This document shows positions 1 to 7,986 of a stretch of 64,000 bases of DNA, piece after piece. The DNA comes from Chromobacterium violaceum ATCC 12472 (GTDB lineage Bacteria > Pseudomonadota > Gammaproteobacteria > Burkholderiales > Chromobacteriaceae): contig NC_005085.1 of assembly GCF_000007705.1 (NCBI RefSeq), positions 4,473,752-4,537,751 on the forward strand, written 5' to 3'. The notes under the pieces are model-generated. The model made no database searches, was not told where the DNA came from, and worked only from the letters and a program-made list of their open reading frames with translations. The first letter of the stretch is position 1, and each line of letters opens with the position of its first letter. The position numbers and the translations under genes were made by a program.

Positions 1-357
1 ACGCTGCTGGGCCACTACCGGCACCACACGGTGCAGGACCCGTTCTACCTGCCCGGCCTGATGGACCTGACCTGCCACGTCGACTTCACCGCCGTCGCCC
101 AGAGCGGAATCGATGCCGGCCTGGACCTGATAGGCTACACCAGCCAGGCGCAGTTCCTGGTCAATTGCGGACTGATAGAACGGCTGCAGACGCTGGACGC
201 CGACGACGTCAAGGCCTACCTCCCGATAGCCAAGGCCGCGCAGCGGCTGCTGTCGCCGCAGGAGATGGGCGAAACCTTCAAGGCGATCGGTTTCGGCAAA
301 GGCGTTTCCATAGACTGGCTGGGCTTCGCCCGCGGCGACCGCTGCTATACGCTGTGA
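1..357 (+). CDS. MidA/NDUFAF7-type SAM-dependent methyltransferase, C-terminal part
   Basis: Only the last 118 codons lie in the window; the reading frame is open from base 1 to the TGA at 355-357. The visible part includes a DPFYLPGLMDLTCHVDF stretch, a GLIERL segment and a C-terminal GFARGDR. This is the pattern I associate with the COG1565 (MidA, mitochondrial NDUFAF7) class I methyltransferases, in which the C-terminal part follows the SAM-binding Rossmann domain. That domain must lie upstream of the window, so its motif cannot be checked. The protein substrate in bacteria is not established. The gene is followed at once by a tRNA promoter. Confidence 0.7.
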   Translation, partial: TLLGHYRHHTVQDPFYLPGLMDLTCHVDFTAVAQSGIDAGLDLIGYTSQAQFLVNCGLIERLQTLDADDVKAYLPIAKAAQRLLSPQEMGETFKAIGFGKGVSIDWLGFARGDRCYTL

Positions 358-385
358 GCCCCCGCCACAATCCAGCAAAAGGCGC

Positions 386-414
386 TTGACAGCTTTTGGG
401 CGGCTGCGTATAGT
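386..414 (+). promoter_or_regulatory. sigma-70 promoter of the tRNA-Met pair
   Basis: A consensus -35 TTGACA (386-391) and a -10 TATAGT (409-414) are separated by 17 bases. The first tRNA-Met starts 31 bases downstream. A G/C-rich stretch follows the -10, as is usual for stringently controlled tRNA promoters. Confidence 0.8.
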
Positions 415-444
415 TCGCGTCTCGGTGCGGAAGCATCGAAATGT

Positions 445-521
<77 letters not shown>

Positions 522-556
522 CAGTTTGACGAGAAAACGCGCCAGCGGTTTCTCAC

Positions 557-633
<77 letters not shown>

Positions 634-641
634 AATACAAG

Positions 642-668
642 AGAGGTCAGCGCAAGCTGGCCTCTTTT
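642..668 (+). terminator. Rho-independent terminator of the tRNA-Met pair
   Basis: A 10-bp stem (642-651 with 656-665, one G-U pair) closed by a GCAA tetraloop runs into TTTT at 665-668. It lies nine bases after the CCA end of the second tRNA. Confidence 0.85.
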
Positions 669-758
669 GCTTTTCGCGTGATCGTTTCCTGATAGCGCGC
701 CCGCTTTCCCGCTCCGACAATAACCCGCCTCCTCATCCCGTAAGCAAGGACGGCAAGC

Positions 759-1163
759 ATGTACACCACCATCACCCGCCACGGCGCGCCTTTCGTGATG
801 CAGACCGCCGACGGCCGCGGCTGCGCGTCCGGATGCAAGGAAGCGTCACGCATGGCTCAGACGCTCAAGGGCGCGCGCAATGTGCACGGCGTCAATCTGA
901 CTTCCTGCTACGGCGCCAACGGCGGCGCGTTCTCCAACGCCCAGATGCTGGCCAACGCCACCGGCCTGCCGGTGAAAGGCTATTACGGCACCACCAATCT
1001 GGCGGGCGTTTCCAGGCACGGCGGCAAGCCCATTCCGTTCAAGACCTTCCGCCCGCAGGGGCCGGTCACCGCCGCGGTCTGCGCCACCGGCAACCAGCTG
1101 CTGAGCGGCGTCGTGCAGGCCGGCATCCAGCTTCGCAACGCGCTGACGGGCCGCGCCGGCTGA
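759..1163 (+). CDS. Uncharacterised 134-residue protein
   Basis: I do not recognise a named family. The start ATG is preceded by AAGGACGG at a good Shine-Dalgarno distance. There is no signal peptide or membrane segment. The middle, around residues 44-75, reads VNLTSCYGANGGAFSNAQ followed by LANATGLPVKGYYG. This SC-G-x-SNAQ-LAN-TG-PV pattern reminds me of small modules at the C-termini of bacterial polymorphic toxins and secreted effectors, but that is only pattern recall. The gene stands alone between the tRNA-Met terminator and the diguanylate cyclase, with no obvious immunity partner. A 3' end of a larger gene is unlikely because the upstream DNA is a tRNA terminator. Confidence 0.75.
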   Translation: MYTTITRHGAPFVMQTADGRGCASGCKEASRMAQTLKGARNVHGVNLTSCYGANGGAFSNAQMLANATGLPVKGYYGTTNLAGVSRHGGKPIPFKTFRPQGPVTAAVCATGNQLLSGVVQAGIQLRNALTGRAG

Positions 1164-1225
1164 GAATGGACAATACGGCCCGGCTCGAACATATAATTCA
1201 CTACCACTACCAGCCAGGGCCGTTC

Positions 1226-2923
1226 ATGATCCGCCCTTCCCCCGCTTTATTCGGCAGCTTCCGCCTGCGGCTGGCCATCCTGTTCGGCGGACTGTTCCTC
1301 GCATCGGCGCTGCTGGCCGCGGCCTGCCTCGACCAGGTGTTGTCGGACCGCATCGTCCGGGATCAGGGCGAGGCGATGAACAGCCTGGCCGCCAATATCG
1401 CCAAGGCCATCGAAAGCAATCTGCGGGAACGCCACCGCGAGGTGCTGCTGCTGGCGCAAACGCCCACCTACGTCCGGGTGCCGCTGGACGGCGACGATGT
1501 GCGCCAGAGCCTGGAGCGCACCAAGCAAGCCTACAAGTACTACGCCTGGATCGGCATCACCGACGCCGAAGGCAAGATCGTTTCCGCCGCGGGCGGCATG
1601 CTGGTCGGCCAGAGCGCGGCCAAGCGCCCGTGGTTCATCCACGGCCGGCACGCGCCGTTCGTCGGCGACATCCACCAGGCCGTGCTGCTGGCCAAGCTGC
1701 TGCCGAATCGCTCGCCCCAGGGCGAACCGCTGCGCTTCGTCGATTTCGCCTCCCCGGTATACGACCCGTCCGGCAAGCTGCGCGGCGTGCTCGCCACCCA
1801 CGCGCTGTGGGACTGGGTGGAAGACATCATACGCGAACGGCTCCCCGCCAGATCCGGACTGGAAACCTTCATCGTCGACCGGCAGAACAACCTGCTGTCG
1901 CCGTTCGAGGCCGTGGGGCGGATGCAGGCGCCGGCGCCCATGCCTTCCGGGCAGACGTTCCGCCTCGGCCCCTGGCCCGGCGGCGGGAACTACCTGTACA
2001 GCGAGTCCCGGGTGCGCGAGGCCGGACTGGATTGGCGCGTGGTCATCCGCCAGCCCAGGCAGCAGGCGCTGACGGCGCTGAACCGCCTGCGCGGCGCGCT
2101 GATGCTGCTGGGCCTGGCCGCCAGCGCCTTGCTGATGGCGGCCGTCTACCGGCTGGCCGCCTCTTTCAGCCGGCCGCTGGAGCAACTGGCGGGCGTCGCC
2201 GAGCGCGTGGGCCGCGGCGATGAGCAGCCCGACTGGGAAATACGCGGCGGCACGCAGGAGCTTCGCCAGCTGTCGGACGCGATGCGAAACATGACCGCCA
2301 CCCTGCTCGCCCGCGAGCGCCAGCTGGCCGACGTCAACGCCAACCTGGAGCAAATGGTCGCGGATCGCACCGAACAGCTGCGCGAATCCAATCGCCTGCT
2401 GGTGCAAAAGGCCGCGCAGCTGGCGCAACTGGCGCGCAACGACGCGCTCACCGGCCTGCACAACCGCATGGCCGCCAACGAACAGCTGCAGGAAGAGCAT
2501 CTGCGCCATGGCCGCAGCGGCGCGCCGTACGCGGTACTGTTGCTGGATGTCGATCACTTCAAGCGCGTCAACGACACCCATGGCCATGACGCAGGCGACC
2601 GCGTGCTGCGCCACATCGCCGACATCCTTCGGCGCGCGGCCCGCGCCACCGATTTCGTCGCGCGCTTCGGCGGCGAGGAATTCTTGCTGCTGCTCCCTGA
2701 AACCGACGCCGACGGCGCCGCGGTGCTGGCGGAAAAAATCCGCGCGTCCGTCGAGCAATCCCAGGCCCCTGACGTCGGCCGGGTCACGCTCAGCATAGGC
2801 CTGGCCACCGTCGTCCCTGCCGACTCCCAGCCGGAAATGGCGGTGAAGCGCGCCGACCAGGCGCTGTACCGCGCCAAGGCCGCCGGCCGCAACCGGGTGG
2901 AAGCCGCGGCGCGGGAGGACTGA
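1226..2923 (+). CDS. Membrane-bound diguanylate cyclase (dCache-HAMP-GGDEF)
   Basis: This 565-residue sensor predicted to make cyclic di-GMP has a first membrane helix near residues 12-32, a periplasmic dCache_1-like region containing PWFIHGRHAPFVGDIHQA, a second helix near 290-310, a HAMP segment, a short coiled coil and a C-terminal GGDEF domain. The active-site motif is GGEEF at residues 482-486. The inhibitory RxxD motif (RATD, 473-476) sits at the standard distance upstream, so both synthesis and product feedback look intact. The ATG at 1226 is chosen because it opens directly into the membrane helix, with AGGG just upstream; the open frame extends further 5' without a plausible start. 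A TATAAT at 1192-1197 may be its -10, but the -35 is poor. The ligand is unknown. Confidence 0.9.
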   Translation: MIRPSPALFGSFRLRLAILFGGLFLASALLAAACLDQVLSDRIVRDQGEAMNSLAANIAKAIESNLRERHREVLLLAQTPTYVRVPLDGDDVRQSLERTKQAYKYYAWIGITDAEGKIVSAAGGMLVGQSAAKRPWFIHGRHAPFVGDIHQAVLLAKLLPNRSPQGEPLRFVDFASPVYDPSGKLRGVLATHALWDWVEDIIRERLPARSGLETFIVDRQNNLLSPFEAVGRMQAPAPMPSGQTFRLGPWPGGGNYLYSESRVREAGLDWRVVIRQPRQQALTALNRLRGALMLLGLAASALLMAAVYRLAASFSRPLEQLAGVAERVGRGDEQPDWEIRGGTQELRQLSDAMRNMTATLLARERQLADVNANLEQMVADRTEQLRESNRLLVQKAAQLAQLARNDALTGLHNRMAANEQLQEEHLRHGRSGAPYAVLLLDVDHFKRVNDTHGHDAGDRVLRHIADILRRAARATDFVARFGGEEFLLLLPETDADGAAVLAEKIRASVEQSQAPDVGRVTLSIGLATVVPADSQPEMAVKRADQALYRAKAAGRNRVEAAARED

Positions 2924-2932
2924 GCCGCCGAC

Positions 2933-2970
2933 TTATCCACAACAGGTCTATTCAGCGAATCTTGTCCACA
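2933..2970 (+). promoter_or_regulatory. Pair of DnaA-box-like sequences
   Basis: TTATCCACA (2933-2941) matches the bacterial DnaA box consensus exactly. TTGTCCACA (2962-2970) differs by one base. They have the same orientation and lie 29 bp apart in the short gap between two convergent genes, where no promoter is expected. Function is not shown. Confidence 0.4.
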
Positions 2971-2990
2971 GCGCGGCGCTCGGCATGCGC

Positions 2991-4634
2991 TCACGCCGCC
3001 GGCAGCGCGCGTTCCAGCAGGTAGTCCGCGCCGGCCGCCCTAGCGTCCAGCGCGCCCGCCACCCTTCCCCACAGCCCATCGGCCAGCCTGCTGGCGATGA
3101 AGCCGTCGGCCACCGCCGCCGGCGCGCGCCCGCGCAGCAGGCAGCCTTGGACGGTCAGCGCCAGTTGCTGGGCGAAGCGGCGGCCCAGGCCCTCCAGCTG
3201 TGGTGGCGACAGCGACGCCATCGACCGCAAATCCGCCAGCGCGGCGCTCAGCCGCCGGTCGCCGCCCGCGAGCGCCGCCAGCTCCTGTTGCAGCCGCTGC
3301 CAGGCCTCTGGCTCCCGCTGCAGCGCCCGCATCACGTCCAGGCACATCACATTGCCCGAACCTTCCCAGATGGAGTTGACCGGCGCTTCGCGGAACAGCC
3401 GCGCCATCGGCCCGTCATCGACGTAGCCATTGCCGCCGAATACCTCCATGGTCTCGCCGACTGCCTCCACCGCGCGCTTGCACACCCAGAACTTGGCGGC
3501 CGGCGTGACGATGCGCTTCCATGCCGGCTCGTCGTTCTCGAATCCCTCGGCCAGCCGAGCCGCCAGGCACAGCGCGGCCTCGCTCTCCAGCGCCAGATCG
3601 GCCAGCACCCCGCGCATCAGCGGCTGTTCGGCCAGGCGCTTGCCGAAGGCGACGCGGCGGCGGGCGTAGGCGATCGCCTGGACCAGGCCCTGGCGGATCA
3701 GCGCCGCGCTGCCGATCACGCAGCTGAGCCGGGTGTAGGTGGCCATCTCGATGATGGTGGGAATGCCGCGGCCGGGCTCGCCGATCAGCACGCCCCAAGC
3801 ATCATGGAACTCCACCTCGCTGCTGGCATTGCTGCGGTTGCCCACCTTGTCCTTCAAGCGTTGTATCGCCACCGCGTTGCGGCTGCCGTCCGGCCGCCAG
3901 CGCGGCACGTAGAAGCAGGACGGCCCGCCGTCGCGCAGCTGCGCCACCACCAGGTGGGCGTCGCTCATCGGCGCGGAGAAGAACCACTTGTGGCCGCGCA
4001 GCGTGTATTCTCCGCCGCGGCCGCCTGCGCCGGTCGGCGTCGCGGTGGAGGTGTTGGAGCGCACATCCGAGCCGCCCTGCTTCTCGGTCATGCCCATGCC
4101 CAGCCAGATCGCGGTCTTGCGCTCCGCCGGCAGGTCGCGCGCGTCATGCTCGCGGCTGAGCAGCTTGTCGCCCAGTTGCGCCCACAGCGCCGGCTCCCGC
4201 TTCAGCAACGGAATCGCCGCCTGGGTCATGGTGGCCGGGCACAAGGTTCCCGCCTCCACCTGGCCGTGCAGGTAGAAGCCGGCGAGAAAAGCCGCCCAGC
4301 GCCCGGGACGCTCGCTGTCGAACGGCAGCGACACCAGCCCCTGCGAGCGGTACAACGCCAGGAGATCGTGCCAGGAGGGGTGGAAATCGACGCGGTCGAT
4401 GCGGCGGCCGCGACGGTCGAAAGCCTGCAGCTGCGGCGCGAAACGGTTGGCCTGCGCGGCCAGCTCGAACGTTTCCGCGCGTCCCAGCCGCTCGCCGTAC
4501 TCGGCCAGCCAGGGCAGCGCCCAGCCCGCGCCGGCGTGGATCACCGCCTCCTTCAACGCCGCATCGGTTTCGAACGGATTGTAGTCCTGCAATTCCTCGT
4601 ACTGATTGTTCACTTCATGCGTTTGCCAGCTCAT
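2991..4634 (-). CDS. aidB: AidB-like acyl-CoA dehydrogenase
   Basis: At 547 residues it is close to E. coli AidB (541). Family motifs include MTEKQGGSDVRSNT near residue 180, the middle-domain run WFFSAPMSDAHL, the ATYTRLSC helix and the C-terminal REAPVNSIWEGSGNV. AidB is a flavoprotein of the isovaleryl-CoA dehydrogenase branch, induced in the E. coli adaptive response and able to bind DNA; its physiological role remains unclear. The ATG has GGGAG eight bases upstream. It is transcribed toward the diguanylate cyclase (convergent). A decayed second copy lies at 6125-6900, and fragments fused to that copy derive from the hypX-like gene, which suggests aidB and hypX were once neighbours. Confidence 0.9.
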   Translation of the reverse strand: MSWQTHEVNNQYEELQDYNPFETDAALKEAVIHAGAGWALPWLAEYGERLGRAETFELAAQANRFAPQLQAFDRRGRRIDRVDFHPSWHDLLALYRSQGLVSLPFDSERPGRWAAFLAGFYLHGQVEAGTLCPATMTQAAIPLLKREPALWAQLGDKLLSREHDARDLPAERKTAIWLGMGMTEKQGGSDVRSNTSTATPTGAGGRGGEYTLRGHKWFFSAPMSDAHLVVAQLRDGGPSCFYVPRWRPDGSRNAVAIQRLKDKVGNRSNASSEVEFHDAWGVLIGEPGRGIPTIIEMATYTRLSCVIGSAALIRQGLVQAIAYARRRVAFGKRLAEQPLMRGVLADLALESEAALCLAARLAEGFENDEPAWKRIVTPAAKFWVCKRAVEAVGETMEVFGGNGYVDDGPMARLFREAPVNSIWEGSGNVMCLDVMRALQREPEAWQRLQQELAALAGGDRRLSAALADLRSMASLSPPQLEGLGRRFAQQLALTVQGCLLRGRAPAAVADGFIASRLADGLWGRVAGALDARAAGADYLLERALPAA

Positions 4635-5065
4635 GTCCAGACTCCCGGATGAATGCCAGCCCGCCGATGGCCGCCGCTATCGAACTGGCGATGCGAACAG
4701 TATAAATGGACGGCCCGGCAAAAAAACCTGCGACTCATGCCGGTTTTCTGAGAAAAATGGCAGATATGAATAGTAAAAATAAACGACCGGATTTTTCGCC
4801 GCAGCACGCCCGCCGCGAGTCATTGGCATATAAATTTAATTATTAATATTATTCAAATATGAAATTTGCACTTAGGTAAATTATTGCAACGTTTCAATCT
4901 AAGTATTTTCACCAATACAAGGCAAGTCTTTGATTTTAAAATAATCATAAAAACATCCAGCCGAAAAAACGCCACTGCGAAATTTCATATCTTGCGGGCT
5001 GGCCAATCGCTGCTATAGCTACAAAACCAACACTTCGTTGGCATAAATATTGGAGATTCCTGATC
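4635..5065. other. AT-rich intergenic region between aidB and the lectin-like pair
   Basis: These 431 bases separate the divergent aidB and lectin-like genes. From about 4830 to 4990 the DNA is strikingly AT-rich, in contrast to the GC-rich surroundings. No convincing reading frame or RNA gene was found. It presumably carries both promoters and could bind a silencer of the H-NS type; that is inference. Confidence 0.6.
4992..5019 (+). promoter_or_regulatory. Candidate promoter of the lectin-like pair
   Basis: TTGCGG (4992-4997) and TATAGC (5014-5019) are 16 bases apart, 47 bases before the first lectin-like start codon. Each hexamer matches the consensus at only four of six bases, so this is tentative. 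Confidence 0.3.
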
Positions 5066-5521
5066 ATGGCATTCTCTTCAGTCCCGTACTTCATCACCTA
5101 TAGCCAAAACACCACCTTGGGCATCGCCGCCAATGATTCGATCAGCGGTTCGCAATTGTCTTTGAAGCCTATCCAAGGCAATTTCCTGGCCCTGTTCAAC
5201 ATCGACTTCGAAAACGGCCTGTTCGGCCTGGCCACCAGCGGCAACAACCTGGTCATCGACATTTCCGATCTGTCCAGCGGCAAGCCGCTGGTGCTGAAGC
5301 CCTACAATCCGGGCGCCGTCAGCCAGCGCTGGGATCTTTACTCCCGTCCGGGTTTCATCGCCAACCGCCAAAATACCAATCTGGTCATCGACAACCAAAG
5401 CCGCGGCGGCGTCGGCAGCCTGATCTGGCTGTATGAGTTCAACGCTTCGCCAGCTCAGCAATGGGCCCTCAAGCCGCTGACCTCCGCCCAGAAAGCCGAA
5501 CTGGTAGCCGAAACGGTCTAA
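5066..5521 (+). CDS. Ricin-type beta-trefoil lectin-like protein, copy 1
   Basis: This 151-residue protein starts at an ATG preceded by TTGGAGA. It has no signal peptide. The sequence falls into three loosely repeated blocks, with QRWDLYS and QQWALKP in the second and third blocks. These Q-x-W signatures are typical of ricin B-type trefoil domains, which bind sugars. A FGLATSGNNLVIDI segment is shared with the next gene. It forms a tandem pair with the gene at 5585, sharing the opening FSSVP-FIT and closing P-T-Q pattern. Sugar binding is inferred from the fold signature only. The AT-rich upstream DNA hints at acquisition or silencing. Export, if any, would need a signal-independent route. 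Confidence 0.72.
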   Translation: MAFSSVPYFITYSQNTTLGIAANDSISGSQLSLKPIQGNFLALFNIDFENGLFGLATSGNNLVIDISDLSSGKPLVLKPYNPGAVSQRWDLYSRPGFIANRQNTNLVIDNQSRGGVGSLIWLYEFNASPAQQWALKPLTSAQKAELVAETV

Positions 5522-5584
5522 GCCTGCGCGTTCCGGCGGAAGAAATGCCCATGCCGGCATGCTTCCGCCGCCAAGGAGATTTCA

Positions 5585-6034
5585 ATGTCCTTCTCCAGCG
5601 TTCCCTTTTTCATCACCTTCGCCGAGAACCCCGAGCTGGCCATCTGCGCCGAAGACTCCATCAAAGGCGCCAGGCTGGTGCTCAAGCCCTTCAAAAACAA
5701 TCTGCTGGCCTTGTTCAATGTCGACTTCGTACAGGGTCTGTTCGGCCTGGCCACCAGCGGCAATCAACTAGTCATCGGCGCGGAGAACATCACGCTGGGC
5801 GCCCCGCTTGCTCTGCAATTGCTGCAGCCGGAGAGCAGCAAGCTGCAGCGCTGGGACATTTTTTCCGCTCCCGGCAATATCGTCAGCGCCGCCGATTCCT
5901 GCCTGGCCTTTGGCTACCGGCTGCGCACCGAGCCGCCCCTGCAACTGACCGAGCTCAATGCGCCTCCCTTCCCGCAATGGATTTTCCTGCCTTTTACCAC
6001 CACCCAGCGCGGAATTCTGGAGTCGGCGGTTTAA
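5585..6034 (+). CDS. Ricin-type beta-trefoil lectin-like protein, copy 2
   Basis: This 149-residue paralogue of the preceding gene follows after a 63-base gap, with a strong AAGGAG seven bases before its ATG, and is probably co-transcribed. Shared blocks include FSSVPFFIT, GLFGLATSGNQLVIG and QRWDIFSAPG. In the third block the Q-x-W is kept (PQWIFLP), but the surrounding residues differ from copy 1, so the two may bind different ligands. It also lacks a signal peptide. A GC-rich hairpin follows the stop codon. Confidence 0.7.
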   Translation: MSFSSVPFFITFAENPELAICAEDSIKGARLVLKPFKNNLLALFNVDFVQGLFGLATSGNQLVIGAENITLGAPLALQLLQPESSKLQRWDIFSAPGNIVSAADSCLAFGYRLRTEPPLQLTELNAPPFPQWIFLPFTTTQRGILESAV

Positions 6035-6061
6035 GCGGCCGCGGTTTTCCGGCGCGGCCGC
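6035..6061 (+). repeat. Hairpin with GCGGCCGC arms after the lectin-like pair
   Basis: GCGGCCGC at 6035-6042 pairs with the same palindromic octamer at 6054-6061. There is no T run, so it is at best a weak terminator. The same octamer pair forms the arms of the ftsY terminator near 62359. Confidence 0.5.
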
Positions 6062-6124
6062 AATCGCCAAAGACGTTCGCAAACTAGCTGTTCTGCTGCG
6101 CCCACGGCGCGCTCCGCCGCTGCG

Positions 6125-6900
6125 GCGTGCCGCAGGCGCGGCGTTTCAGCACGAAATGGGCAGCGTATAGGTCCAGCACTCCGGACCGTACAGGCCCATG
6201 GTCTGGCAATGCGGATCCAGCATCACGACCTGGCGCGCCAGTGCCGCGCTGCCGATCACGCAATTGAACCGGGCGTAGGTGGCCATCTCGATGATGGCGG
6301 GGATGCCGCGGCCGGGATCACCGATCAAAACGCCCCAGGCATCATGGGACTCCACCTCGCTGCTGGCGTTGCTGCAGTTGCCCACCTTGTCCTTCAAGCG
6401 CTGCATCGCCACCGCGTTGCGGCTGCCGTCCGGCCGCCAGCGCGGAACATAGAAGCAGGCGGGGCCGTCGTCGCGCTGCTGCGCCCACAACACCGGCTCC
6501 CGCTTCGACAACGGGATCGCCGCCTGGGTCATGGTGGCGGGATGCCAGGTTCCCGCCCCGCCTGGCCATGCAGGCGAGAAAAGCCGTTCAGCGACCGAAA
6601 CGCTCGCTGTCGAACAGCAGCGACACCAGCCCCTGCGAGCGGTACAGCGCCAGCAGATCGTGCCTGGATGGATGGAAGTCGACGCGGTCGATGCGGCGGC
6701 CGGAAGCCCGCAGCCGCGGCGCGAAACGGTTGGCCTACGCGGCCAGTTCGAACGTTTCCGCGCGGCCAAACGCTCGCCGTGCTCGGCCAGCCCGCGCCGG
6801 CGTGGATCATCGCCTCCTTCAGCGCCGCATCGGTGTCGAACGGATTGTAGTCTTGCGATTCGTCGCGCTGATTGTCCACCCCGCGGGTCTGCCAGTTCAT
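6125..6900 (-). pseudogene. Mosaic pseudogene: aidB fragments joined to hypX fragments
   Basis: Read on the minus strand, the first part matches the N-terminus of the AidB-like protein (compare YNPFDTDAALKEAMIHAGAG with YNPFETDAALKEAVIHAGAG), then loses frame, then regains TMTQAAIPLSKREPVLWAQ. A 237-bp segment of the parent (about 3940-4177) is missing at 6477-6486. Near 6239-6246 the sequence switches from aidB to hypX, reading DPHCQTMGLYGPECWTYTLP where HypX has NPHYQTMGLYGSEYWTYTLP. A further jump at 6159-6165 skips about 290 bp of hypX and lands on its C-terminal end. All three joints fall on short direct repeats present in the parents (TGCGCC, CAGCGCC-like, GGCARCG). Several frames are broken, so no working product is expected. 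Confidence 0.88.
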
Positions 6901-7011
6901 GCGCGCCGCTCCGGATGGCTGCGCCGCCTGGCGGCGGCGCTCAAATGGACGTTTGCTTGATCCTTTCAGCTTAGCGGATCCGGCTCCGCACCGCTGCCGG
7001 TCCCAAACGCA

Positions 7012-7872
7012 TCAGCGCAAGGGCAGATGCACATCGGTCAGCAGCAAATGCTCCGGCGTGTCGCTGGCCAGGTTCAGGTAGTGGAAATACACCGGAAAAT
7101 CCCGCAGCGTCTCGCCGCTGGCCGGCAGCCACTCCCGGTACAGGTGCCAGATCGTGTCGCCCAGGTCATGGTGCGATCCTCGGTGGCGCGCCACCGCGCA
7201 GCGCCCGCCCGGAATCTGTTTGACGATCACGCCTTGAGGATTGGCCGGCACAGGCCCCGCGACGCTGCCGCAGATGTCGAATCGGAATCGTTGCGGCTCG
7301 CTGGTTTCCGGATTGTCGTAGGCGATGCCGTAAGTCTGGCTGCTGGCGACCGGCGACAGGCCGCTCTCCTTGCGCCAGGCGATGAAGCGCTGCGCGCTGT
7401 CGTTGACCCGGTCCGGCGGCCCCAGATGCTCCAGGGCCGCCACCATGACGGGCTCGACGGTGACGATGTTGACTTCCATGCTTGCCACTCTTTCTCTGAC
7501 GGGAGGCGTCATCCGCGCATGCCAGTCCGGCCAGTCCGGACGGCGCCGGAATTCGCTGGGCGAACGGCCCAGCGCCTGCCGGAAAGCGCGCGAAAACGTC
7601 TCGGGATTGTCAAAACCGCAGTCCAGCGCGATGGCGGTGATCTTGCGCTGCGGCTGGAACGCCAGCCAGTAGGACGCCCTGCGCAGCCGCTGCATCAGGA
7701 TGTAGCGGGCCACGCCGACGCCCAGGTACGCTGAAAACTGACGGTGGAAATGGAAGCGCGAGAAATGGGCCACCTGGCTCAGCCGCTCTACGTCCAGCGG
7801 CTGGTCCAGGTGGCTGGCGATGTAGTCCAACACTTTTTCGAAACGCCGCGCATAGCGGTCCGCCTTGTCCAT
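7012..7872 (-). CDS. AraC-family regulator with GyrI-like ligand domain
   Basis: This 286-residue protein has two helix-turn-helix motifs in residues 1-110 (DVERLSQVAHFSRFHFHRQF and ITAIALDCGFDNPETFSRAF), followed from about residue 130 by a GyrI-like/SbmC effector-binding domain ending in DTPEHLLLTDVHLPLR. Such proteins resemble E. coli Rob and many small-molecule-responsive activators. The ATG has GGAGGA six bases upstream. It lies between hypX and the mosaic pseudogene on the same strand. Its target and ligand are unknown; the neighbouring hypX is a possible target. Confidence 0.9.
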   Translation of the reverse strand: MDKADRYARRFEKVLDYIASHLDQPLDVERLSQVAHFSRFHFHRQFSAYLGVGVARYILMQRLRRASYWLAFQPQRKITAIALDCGFDNPETFSRAFRQALGRSPSEFRRRPDWPDWHARMTPPVRERVASMEVNIVTVEPVMVAALEHLGPPDRVNDSAQRFIAWRKESGLSPVASSQTYGIAYDNPETSEPQRFRFDICGSVAGPVPANPQGVIVKQIPGGRCAVARHRGSHHDLGDTIWHLYREWLPASGETLRDFPVYFHYLNLASDTPEHLLLTDVHLPLR

Positions 7873-7942
7873 GCTCGTCCTCCATGGCGGCCACTATGCC
7901 GGAACGCGCCGCCACATTCTTGACGCGGCTTGCTCGAATCGA

Positions 7943-7961
7943 CGCCGCGCAAAGCGCGGCG
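7943..7961. repeat. GC-rich hairpin between hypX and the araC-type gene
   Basis: CGCCGCGC (943-950 of this kilobase) pairs perfectly with GCGCGGCG across a three-base loop, 26 bases after the hypX stop. There is no T run, so termination is uncertain. Confidence 0.45.
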
Positions 7962-7986
7962 CTCGGCGTTCCAGTATACGCCCAGC

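Noticed and set aside
1167-1197. Promoter for the diguanylate cyclase (TGGACA with TATAAT)
   Set aside because: The spacing is 19 bases and the -35 is poor, so it is only mentioned in the gene entry.
2985-4652. 555-codon plus-strand frame opposite aidB
   Set aside because: Antisense shadow. The minus strand encodes a full-length AidB-like protein with clear motifs.
6146-6769. 207-codon frame inside the mosaic region as a real acyl-CoA dehydrogenase
   Set aside because: Only its second half matches AidB; the first half is out of frame, and the end is a hypX fragment. It is better read as part of a pseudogene.
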